From Casp-actino8 sp001510335 (GTDB lineage: Bacteria; Actinomycetota; Acidimicrobiia; Acidimicrobiales; Ilumatobacteraceae), in contig JAQCEM010000009.1 of the NCBI GenBank assembly GCA_027729635.1, positions 4,617-68,616 of the forward strand: 64,000 nt of DNA. Direction: 5' to 3'. Shown here piece by piece: positions 58,070 to 64,000 of the stretch. Below the pieces are notes generated by a model. That model made no database searches. It worked only from the letters and a program-made list of their open reading frames with translations, and was not told the DNA's origin. Both the position numbers and the translations under genes were made by a program. Positions within the stretch are counted from its first letter, which is position 1. Every line of letters begins with the position of its first letter.

Positions 58070-59038
58070 CTAGCGAGTCGGGCGACCACCGACGATGCTG
58101 GCGCGCTCCATGATGCGGATCTCGGGCCAGTAATCGCTGCTTGCGTAGTGCTGACAGGCACGATTGTCCCAGAACGCGATGGAGTCTGGTTCCCAATGGA
58201 AGCGACACTGATACTCAACGTTGTCGCTCTCGCGCCACAATTCGGTCAGCCAGCGATCGCTTTCAGCCTCGTCAACTCCGATGATGCGGCTCAAGAAAAC
58301 GGGATTGCAGTACAGGTACTTGCGACCGGTCGCAGCGTGGGTTGGTGCGAGGGGATGGACGACGACTGGGTACTTTGCGCGCATCGCATCCATTTGGTCG
58401 GGGGCAACTTGTTTGCCGAATGACTGCACGAAATCGTGTTCAGCATCGTGCGTATCAACAAATTCGCGTTGCTCATCGGTGAGACCTTCGTATGCGGCAT
58501 ACATATCGCAGAACAAAGTGTCGCCACCAGATTCGGGAACGTGAATGGCATGTAGCACGGCACCAAGACTTGGGCACTCTCGCCACGTGACGTCTTGGTG
58601 CCACGTGTTTTCATAGCCCTTCACATCAAATGACTTTTCAAATCGAACGAGTTCGGGCTGACCTGTATTAGAGGGAATGAAAGGGTGAATTTCTAATTCG
58701 CCAAAGCGGGCAGCAAAATCAACATGCTGTTGCGTGGTCACTGGTTGATTGCGAAAGAAGATGACCTTGTATTCGTGCAAGGCCTGACGGATGTCATCGA
58801 TGACGGGTTGGGGGAGATTGGTCGTGAGATCAACGCCGCTGATTTCAGCGCCGATGGTCGCTCCGAGTCGCTTGATCTCGAAATGATTCCAGGTCAATTG
58901 GGCAAGGCGGGCCCGTTCGTCGGCCAAGTGCAGGATCGGACCAACTCTTTTGCCACGAAGGGTCTGACGATCTTTGGTGATGTACGCGCTCGGGTCCTTG
59001 ACGGCGATGATGTCGGAGTGAGCAGTAGTTGATTGCAT
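58070..59038 (-). CDS. TauD/TfdA-family Fe(II)/2-oxoglutarate dioxygenase
   Basis: 322 aa from ATG 59038 (TTGGGGGGATTT upstream); the frame is open further up through the operator palindrome. FEIKRLGATIGAEISGVDLT, VIFFRNQPVT, WHQDVTWRECPS (HxD), GGDTLFCDMYAAYEGL, ATGRKYLYCNP and FWDNRACQHYASSDYWPEIRIMERASI (distal His, Arg). Hydroxylates sulfonates, phenoxyacids, alkyl sulfates or similar, releasing the leaving group. Operon with a P450; divergent from another P450. Confidence 0.9.
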   Translation of the reverse strand: MQSTTAHSDIIAVKDPSAYITKDRQTLRGKRVGPILHLADERARLAQLTWNHFEIKRLGATIGAEISGVDLTTNLPQPVIDDIRQALHEYKVIFFRNQPVTTQQHVDFAARFGELEIHPFIPSNTGQPELVRFEKSFDVKGYENTWHQDVTWRECPSLGAVLHAIHVPESGGDTLFCDMYAAYEGLTDEQREFVDTHDAEHDFVQSFGKQVAPDQMDAMRAKYPVVVHPLAPTHAATGRKYLYCNPVFLSRIIGVDEAESDRWLTELWRESDNVEYQCRFHWEPDSIAFWDNRACQHYASSDYWPEIRIMERASIVGGRPTR

Positions 59039-59055
59039 AAATCCCCCAAGGATCC

Positions 59056-59082
59056 GAGTTTCTGACGGGTCGTCAGAAACTC
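59056..59082. promoter_or_regulatory. 27-bp perfect palindromic operator between TauD-like and P450 genes
   Basis: Arms GAGTTTCTGACG and CGTCAGAAACTC, 12 bp each, with a 3-base centre GGT. It lies 17 bases upstream of the TauD-like start and 100 bases upstream of the P450 start. Length and symmetry fit a TetR- or GntR-type repressor site controlling both divergent units. Confidence 0.82.
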
Positions 59083-59182
59083 TACCCGAAAAGAGTCCTG
59101 CCGATTGCAGGCTGAGGTCCCTGCTATTTCTGCGAGCCCAATCAGGCACAATAGGGGCAGGTCAGTGATCAAGGGGGCAGTT

Positions 59183-60442
59183 ATGTCAGATCGTCAACCA
59201 GCCAACGTCGAGGAAGCCGGATACGCCTTTGTGATCCCCGATTCGTATGCCGATGAAGAATTCTTCTACCGAGCCTGCGCGATGCTACGCGAGCAGGACC
59301 CCGTTCATTGGGTGAACGGCGAAGGGCTTGGTTTCAATTCATTTTGGGCGATTACGAAGTCGGCAGACATTTTTGACATCGAAGTTCGCAACAAGATTTT
59401 CCTGAATGAGCCACGCCCGGTTTTAAGCGATTTAGAGTCCGACCGTCGCCGTGCCGAAGACGGCGACATGTTGCGCACCCTGATTCATGTTGACGACCCA
59501 GAGCACCGTGATTTGCGCGGAGTGACGTCGGAGTGGTTCTTGCCAAAGAACTTGGCGAAGTTAGAGGGCATGCTTGATATGTACGCGAATCGCTACGTCG
59601 ACAAGATGTATTCATTGGGCGGTCAATGTGATTTTGCGAAAGACATCGCCATGATGTTCCCGCTCAATGTGATCTTGTCGATTTTGGGATTGCCCGAAAG
59701 CGATTACGGTCGCATGTTGACTCTCACCCAAGAGTTGTTTGGCGCACAAGATGAAGATATGCAACGCGGTTCGGATCCAATTGACATCATTGCCGTCATT
59801 CAAGATTTCTTCGCTTACTTCACAAGACTCACGGAAGAACGGCGAGCGAACCCCACCGATGACATGGCATCGGTCGTCGCTAATGCGCGAATCAACGGCG
59901 AAGAACTCACGTTGATTCAGACAATTTCTTATTACGTCATCACGGCGACAGCGGGTCACGACACCACCGCATCAGCGATTGCTGGTGGATTGCACGCGTT
60001 GATCGAGAACCCCGATCAGTTGGCTCGCTTGAAGAACGATATGAGTTTGTTGAACACAGCTGCCGATGAAATCATTCGCTGGGTCACGCCGGTGAAACAT
60101 TTCATGCGTACGGCTACAGAAGATTTCCCTTTGCGCGACAAAGTGATCAAGGCTGGCGATTCGGTGCTGCTGTCGTATCCATCAGGTAACCGCGACACTG
60201 AAGCGTTCGTTGATCCCGACAAGTTCGATGTTGGTCGCTCGCCGAACAAGCATTTATCTTTCGGCTTTGGCGTGCACTATTGCCTCGGGGCAATGTTGGC
60301 CCGTATGGAGATCAAAGCATTTTTGAAAGCATTGTTGCCACGACTTGAAAGCGTCGAACTCAAGGGTGAACCGAAGTGGACGAAAACAATTTTCGTCGGC
60401 GGCCTGAAGACCCTGCCGATCAAATACAAGATGACGGCTTAA
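59183..60442 (+). CDS. Cytochrome P450
   Basis: 419 aa from ATG 59183 (AAGGGGGCAGTT upstream). I-helix YVITATAGHDTTASAIAGG, K-helix DEIIRWVTPVKHFMRTATEDF, heme loop FGFGVHYCLGAMLARME with Cys367. The WVTPVKHFMRTA K-helix segment parallels that of the P450 at 56813, so both may act on related large hydrophobic substrates. The upstream ATG at 59105 is rejected because it has no RBS and the extra residues are not P450-like. Confidence 0.93.
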   Translation: MSDRQPANVEEAGYAFVIPDSYADEEFFYRACAMLREQDPVHWVNGEGLGFNSFWAITKSADIFDIEVRNKIFLNEPRPVLSDLESDRRRAEDGDMLRTLIHVDDPEHRDLRGVTSEWFLPKNLAKLEGMLDMYANRYVDKMYSLGGQCDFAKDIAMMFPLNVILSILGLPESDYGRMLTLTQELFGAQDEDMQRGSDPIDIIAVIQDFFAYFTRLTEERRANPTDDMASVVANARINGEELTLIQTISYYVITATAGHDTTASAIAGGLHALIENPDQLARLKNDMSLLNTAADEIIRWVTPVKHFMRTATEDFPLRDKVIKAGDSVLLSYPSGNRDTEAFVDPDKFDVGRSPNKHLSFGFGVHYCLGAMLARMEIKAFLKALLPRLESVELKGEPKWTKTIFVGGLKTLPIKYKMTA

Positions 60443-60454
60443 TTCTTTGTGAAA

Positions 60455-60501
60455 CTGGTGTCGTTTGAGTTGGTATTACCGACTCAAACGACACCAGAAT
60501 C
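60455..60501 (-). repeat. Dispersed 47-bp palindromic repeat, copy 2
   Basis: Perfect 16-bp stem CTGGTGTCGTTTGAGT / ACTCAAACGACACCAG with an 11-base loop that itself holds GGTA-T-TACC. Read on the minus strand it matches copy 1 (39155-39201) at 39 of 47 positions. It fills the gap between the convergent P450 and amidohydrolase stops. Probable bidirectional terminator or REP-like element. Confidence 0.78.
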
Positions 60502-62172
60502 TCAACGGGGACTTGGTTTGACGAGGCGGCCGGGTAATGAGTCAAGGGCGGGTTGTAGCAAATTGCCGTCGCGTTGAACTTCGACACCGTTCACGAATGA
60601 ATGATGCATGCCAGTTGGCTGATCGGCAGTCAATCGTTCACCATTGGCAGGAAAATCAACGACTCGGCGAACCGGCCCGGGGGACACTGTCGCCGCATCG
60701 AAAACGACAATGTCGGCCAACGCTCCAACTCGTAAGATTCCGCGATCGGTGAAGCCAAACAAATCGGCTTGAACCTGAGTGAGTTTGTGTACTGCGTTTT
60801 CTAACGTGAGAACCTTTTTGTCACGTACCCAAGATCCGAGTAAGTCGGTTGACAAAACTGCGTCACATAGTTGACCTACGTGGGCGCCCGCATCAGACAA
60901 ACCAAGTGTGCAGCCTTCGGTGTTCAACAGCATCGCAACACCCTCGGCATCATCATTGGCCAACATCGCTCTGACCCGAAGTTTGAGATCGGGTTCGAGT
61001 AACGCAAGTTCAAGCAACAGATCAAATGGATCAGCGCCTGTTTCGTTGGCGATATCGGTGAGGCAGCGACCCACCAAATCTGGTGATGACGGTGCGTCCA
61101 TGATCTCGTAGCTGTCCCAACGAGGAATGAGACCCTGCTTGTTTTCCCAACCGACACGCACGCGGTTGCGCCATTCATGACTCGCAAACGCGGTGCGTCG
61201 TTCGTCAATTGACTTGGGCATCAACTCGGCGAAAATAGGACTGGTGTTTAACGTGAATGGTTCAACCATGGTCATCGAAAAACAAAGTGGTCGACACGAA
61301 ACTTGTGGCCAGACGTCTATGCCGCGAGCGAGACCTTCTTGATGCACTTCTACTGCTTTGAGATGGGTTCCCTGTGAAGTTGTGAGCAACGCCGTATAAG
61401 TAATTGGTGCGCCTACTTTGGGCTGCAGCACGTAGCAGTCGGCGAAACTTAAGTTCTCGCCTCCATTGACTCCAATCACACCACGACCAGAGTCACCAAC
61501 TGCCTTGCACAATGCTTCAATCTCATCAGCGGCCGCCCAACGACTGGGAATCGGCTGTCCATCGGCACCGCGGTGAGTGACGGCGAAGCTGGTTGCGAAT
61601 CCGGCGGCGCCAGCTGCCATGGCTTCAGAAACTAAATTGGTCATTCGAGAAATCTCATCCGTTGTGGCAGCGCGCCCAACTGATTGATCACCCATCACAA
61701 AAATACGAAGTGGTGTGTGGCCGACGTATGCCGCAAAGTTCAACAATGTGCCGTGTTGTTCGATCGATGCAAGGTATTCGGGGAAAGATTCAAAGTCCCA
61801 AGGGATTCCAGCGTTGAGGGTCGCTGGATCCATATCTTCAACTTTTTCCATGGTGTTGGCGATCAACGCACGATCTTGAGGTCGTGTGGGAGCGATCGAA
61901 AAGCCACAGTTTCCGGCGACCACAGTGGTGACGCCGTGATAGCACGATGGTGTGAGTGCGGGATCCCAAAATGCTTGTGCGTCGTAATGGGTATGGATGT
62001 CAATAAAGCCGGGAGCGACAACGCGACCACTTGCATCAATGACGACGTCACCTTGCAAGTTCGGTCCGATTTCGATGACACGGTCGCCTTCAATCAGAAC
62101 ATCGGCGAGGAAGCCAGGATTACCTGTTCCGTCGACTACTAAACCGTTCTTGATGACTGTTGTTTTCCCCAT
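60502..62172 (-). CDS. N-acyl-D-amino-acid deacylase-like amidohydrolase
   Basis: 556 aa. KNGLVVDGTGNPGFLADVLIEGD, metal motif FIDIHTHYDAQAFWDP, GNCGFSIAPT, GHTPLRIFVMGD, the late LSDAGAHVGQLCD and VHKLTQVQADLFGFTDRG, ending with DRGILRVGALADIVVF. This is the D-aminoacylase branch of zinc amidohydrolases; many close relatives in actinobacteria hydrolyse other amides, lactams or N-acyl groups. An ATG two codons upstream is possible. Confidence 0.88.
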   Translation of the reverse strand: MGKTTVIKNGLVVDGTGNPGFLADVLIEGDRVIEIGPNLQGDVVIDASGRVVAPGFIDIHTHYDAQAFWDPALTPSCYHGVTTVVAGNCGFSIAPTRPQDRALIANTMEKVEDMDPATLNAGIPWDFESFPEYLASIEQHGTLLNFAAYVGHTPLRIFVMGDQSVGRAATTDEISRMTNLVSEAMAAGAAGFATSFAVTHRGADGQPIPSRWAAADEIEALCKAVGDSGRGVIGVNGGENLSFADCYVLQPKVGAPITYTALLTTSQGTHLKAVEVHQEGLARGIDVWPQVSCRPLCFSMTMVEPFTLNTSPIFAELMPKSIDERRTAFASHEWRNRVRVGWENKQGLIPRWDSYEIMDAPSSPDLVGRCLTDIANETGADPFDLLLELALLEPDLKLRVRAMLANDDAEGVAMLLNTEGCTLGLSDAGAHVGQLCDAVLSTDLLGSWVRDKKVLTLENAVHKLTQVQADLFGFTDRGILRVGALADIVVFDAATVSPGPVRRVVDFPANGERLTADQPTGMHHSFVNGVEVQRDGNLLQPALDSLPGRLVKPSPR

Positions 62173-62217
62173 GATCACAGTGTTTCACATGGGCTTCAGG
62201 CTGTACCTGTTCAGTGA

Positions 62218-63444
62218 TCAGTCTTTGGAGTCGATTGACACGGCGAGTTCGTATTGATCGCTCACTGAGCTATCAAGACCAACTGGAGTTGCATCGTCGC
62301 CAAACCAGAAACGCAATTGAGCGGTCACCGCGTGTTTGATGATGGGGAAGCCAAATTCAACTGGCCCGGCGGGTGGAATGCAGCCATCTTCGCCGAGAGC
62401 CCTGAGTGGCCCAAATCCTTCCAAGAAGGATTCCAACCCTGAAGCGATTGCGACCCCGATGATTCCAGTGCCATTGCCAAAAGTACAAAAGTCGGTAAAG
62501 CCGTTGTGTCCCATTTCGTCAATGATCCATAGACGACTGGGTCCTGGAACAGCCTCAAATGAAGGACGAGTTGATTCTTCGGCAGAGATGATTGCGTCAA
62601 GAGCACCAGCGATAAAGAACGAGGGCTTGTCGGGCAATGTTCTGGCGGTGCTCGGCTCGCTCGTCATGCCCAGGGCACCGGAGGCGAGTGAGATATAGCC
62701 GTCGATGCGATCGTCAAAAGCGGCGCTAAGAATGGTTCCTCCACCGGCTGAATGGCCTACGGCGGCAACCCGTGAAGTGTCAATATGTTGACTGAGTGGC
62801 GAGGTCGGACTGCTGCTTCCATTAAACAATAAGTCAAGGGCGCCCAGTAAATCGCCGTCAGCTAAATTCCGGTCTTCGGCGACTCGACTGAGAAGGCTTA
62901 TAAGGTTTCGTGACCGGTGTTCGGGTGCAGCGACGATCATGCCCCAACTTGCCAGATGTGAAGTGAGGAACGTGCTTTGAAATCTGAAACCAAATGCACC
63001 ATGACTGAATAACACGACGGGAAAAGCCCCGTTGGCTACTTTGGCATCTCGCCCAGCCTCATATTCGTAAACCACGGGGACATTAGAGGTGAGAATTGCG
63101 ACAACTGCTTCAGGAATGAAGTCACGCATGTCGTAACTGTCGGTACCCATTGTGCCTTCCACTGCGGGATACCAGACTTCGACTTCGTTGCCCGCTGCAA
63201 GTTCAAGTGTTGTGACTCCGACGGGGTACGGGCCGGCTGCGGTGTACATCATTGCTTCGACTGCTGGATCAAGAGTTGCGGCTGGCGCTTCGGTCGCTGG
63301 GGCTGCGTTGGTCGGAGCTTCTGTCGTTAACGACTCGGTCGTTGGTGCGACAGATGCGGTCGACGCTGAGTCATTTTCTCCACAAGCAGAGAGGGCGATG
63401 GCGGCGAGCAGGGATGAGATAAGCATGCAGTGACGCATTGACAT
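62218..63444 (-). CDS. Secreted alpha/beta-hydrolase lipoprotein (PAF-acetylhydrolase/dienelactone-hydrolase-like)
   Basis: 408 aa. Lipoprotein signal with lipobox LSAC (Cys21), a Thr/Ala/Pro/Glu linker to about residue 60, then an alpha/beta hydrolase: FPVVLFSHGAFGFRFQST (oxyanion region), nucleophile in AAVGHSAGGGTILSAA, an Asp in FIAGALDAII and DEMGHNGFTD for the His. Likely an esterase or lipase on the outside of the membrane. 45 bases upstream of the amidohydrolase gene and probably co-transcribed. No clear RBS. Confidence 0.87.
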   Translation of the reverse strand: MSMRHCMLISSLLAAIALSACGENDSASTASVAPTTESLTTEAPTNAAPATEAPAATLDPAVEAMMYTAAGPYPVGVTTLELAAGNEVEVWYPAVEGTMGTDSYDMRDFIPEAVVAILTSNVPVVYEYEAGRDAKVANGAFPVVLFSHGAFGFRFQSTFLTSHLASWGMIVAAPEHRSRNLISLLSRVAEDRNLADGDLLGALDLLFNGSSSPTSPLSQHIDTSRVAAVGHSAGGGTILSAAFDDRIDGYISLASGALGMTSEPSTARTLPDKPSFFIAGALDAIISAEESTRPSFEAVPGPSRLWIIDEMGHNGFTDFCTFGNGTGIIGVAIASGLESFLEGFGPLRALGEDGCIPPAGPVEFGFPIIKHAVTAQLRFWFGDDATPVGLDSSVSDQYELAVSIDSKD

Positions 63445-63567
63445 GGATTAAGTATCACAGGTAGGAGAGGTAGGGGTGAACGAAGAAAGGTTGGGTCCAC
63501 CTGGACAAGCCGGGAATGCTCGATCGCAGGTAGGCTGACTACTCCGATTTGGTTCGCCAAATCGGTT

Positions 63568-63639
63568 GGCGACGTGGCCGAGTGGTTTAGGCAAGGGCCT
63601 GCAAAGCCCTGTACCTGGGTTCGATTCCCAGCGTCGCCT
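63568..63639 (+). tRNA. tRNA-Cys (GCA)
   Basis: Acceptor GGCGACG/CGTCGCC, D-arm around GCCGAGTGGTTTAGGC, anticodon stem AGGGC/GCCCT with loop CTGCAAA (anticodon GCA at 63601-63603), T-arm TGGG-TTCGATT-CCCA. Discriminator T; CCA not encoded. Confidence 0.95.
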
Positions 63640-63686
63640 CTCTTTTGAGGGCGGGGTCGCATGAGATGGTCGCTTGTTTTACTCGC

Positions 63687-63724
63687 GACGACTGGTGATG
63701 CGACATCGCACACCACCAGTCGTC
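63687..63724 (-). terminator. Hairpin after the LPXTG gene
   Basis: 11-bp perfect stem GACGACTGGTG / CACCAGTCGTC with a 16-base loop, 6 bases after the LPXTG stop (minus strand). No T-run follows, so termination strength is uncertain. Confidence 0.5.
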
Positions 63725-63730
63725 TCAGGT

Positions 63731-64000
63731 TCACCGAAGATTGCGGCGACGCGTGACCAACACTGTTCCGGTGATCAACGCGAACATCCCAACGATCAGC
63801 CATCCATCCGACTGTGACCCCGTCTCGGGCAACACCACAGGCGACACAACCGTGGTTGTCGGTGCGATCGCGGTTGTCGGTACGATCGTGGTTGTCGGTG
63901 CGATCGTGGTCGTTGTCGGTGCGATCGTGGTGGTTGTCGTGGTTGTCGTGGTTGTTGTCGTGGTTGTCGTGGTTGTTGTCGTGGTTGTTGTTGTTGTTGT
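63731..64000 (-). CDS. C-terminus of an LPXTG sortase-anchored surface protein (5' truncated by window edge)
   Basis: The last 89 codons of a gene entering from the right edge. It starts inside a run of 23 Thr codons (ACA/ACC/ACG mixed), followed by TTTIAP-type repeats, then VVSPVVLPETGSQSDG, a hydrophobic helix WLIVGMFALITGTVLV and the basic tail TRRRNLR. LPETG plus helix plus Arg tail is the complete cell-wall sorting signal; sortase would link the protein to peptidoglycan. The Thr-rich part is a typical extended wall-spanning stalk, probably glycosylated. The ectodomain is outside the window. Confidence 0.9.
   Translation of the reverse strand, partial: TTTTTTTTTTTTTTTTTTTTTTTTTIAPTTTTIAPTTTIVPTTAIAPTTTVVSPVVLPETGSQSDGWLIVGMFALITGTVLVTRRRNLR

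Noticed and set aside
63327..63803. 158-aa ORF on the minus strand
   Set aside because: It crosses the tRNA-Cys gene in antisense; the GDAGNRTQVQGFAGPCLNHSA segment is a well-known spurious translation of a tRNA region.
63840..64000. GTTGTCGTGGTTGTT tract considered as a satellite or CRISPR-like array
   Set aside because: On the minus strand it is an uninterrupted reading frame of Thr codons ending in an LPXTG signal; there are no repeat-spacer units.
1..64000. Insertion sequences, prophage, toxin-antitoxin, restriction or CRISPR-Cas genes
   Set aside because: No transposase, integrase, phage structural, nuclease/helicase defence genes or repeat-spacer arrays were recognised on either strand.

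Overview
The window looks like chromosomal DNA of an actinobacterium. Support comes from a SAM-I/SAM-IV-type riboswitch before metX, an LPXTG wall-anchored protein with a threonine-rich stalk, an LLM (F420-type) oxidoreductase, six class-I-type cytochromes P450, Ser/Thr/Ala/Pro-rich lipoprotein linkers, and several start codons placed 6-7 bases after a TANNNT hexamer, as in leaderless actinobacterial mRNAs. Base composition is moderate by eye and genes are packed very tightly. An aquatic Acidimicrobiia-like lineage would fit, but that is inference. No gap between genes exceeds about 210 bases, and the longest one holds the riboswitch.

Layout. 1-8.3 kb: a partial kinase-like gene and a SnoaL-like gene on the minus strand, then an eight-gene plus-strand run (DUF35 protein, thiolase-like protein, SnoaL, acyl-CoA ligase, VOC, SDR, ABM monooxygenase-like, carotenoid oxygenase). 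8.3-16.1 kb: VOC and SnoaL genes, a minus operon (TIM-barrel epimerase, SDR, kinase-like, Rieske oxygenase), a divergent second Rieske oxygenase, and a P450. 16.2-24.5 kb: SnoaL, acyl-CoA ligase, enoyl-CoA hydratase and a complete Liv-type ABC importer with a fused permease. 24.5-36.4 kb: a minus operon (molybdopterin oxidoreductase, carboxymuconolactone-decarboxylase-like protein, epoxide hydrolase-like protein) facing a plus run (P450, swivel-domain phosphotransferase, LLM oxidoreductase, P450, SDR), then a P450 and a class III aminotransferase. 36.5-39.5 kb: a zinc importer under a probable Zur box, with a histidine-rich repeat protein. 39.5-48.5 kb: acyl-CoA ligase, orphan sulfatase-maturase-like radical SAM protein and PhyH dioxygenase on minus; acyl-CoA dehydrogenase, ligase, ICL/PEP-mutase protein, riboswitch and metX on plus. 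48.5-56.8 kb: housekeeping and hypothetical genes (Fpg-family glycosylase, TrmB, tRNA-Gly, a frameshifted EamA transporter, an FAD oxidase). 56.8-64 kb: P450 and TauD-like dioxygenase facing another P450, an amidohydrolase, a lipoprotein hydrolase, tRNA-Cys, and the C-terminus of an LPXTG protein.

The genes together suggest uptake and stepwise oxidation of hydrophobic, terpenoid-, steroid- or aromatic-like carbon: oxygenases, then dehydrogenases, CoA ligases and beta-oxidation or retro-aldol enzymes. No ferredoxin, ferredoxin reductase or transcription regulator gene is visible, although several strong operator-like palindromes are.

The best find is at 24874-25389 (minus strand). Two short ORFs are one continuous reading frame interrupted by a TGA exactly where a CxxC motif expects its second cysteine. 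A perfect 8-bp hairpin with a GGC loop lies 12 bases after the TGA. This is a strong candidate selenoprotein (CxxU) with a bacterial SECIS element, in an operon with a formate-dehydrogenase-family molybdoenzyme. Other notable items are a shared operator at 27637 and 29040, a 27-bp palindrome at 59056, a dispersed 47-bp palindromic repeat (39155 and 60455), and a swivel-domain phosphotransferase lacking its ATP-grasp half.
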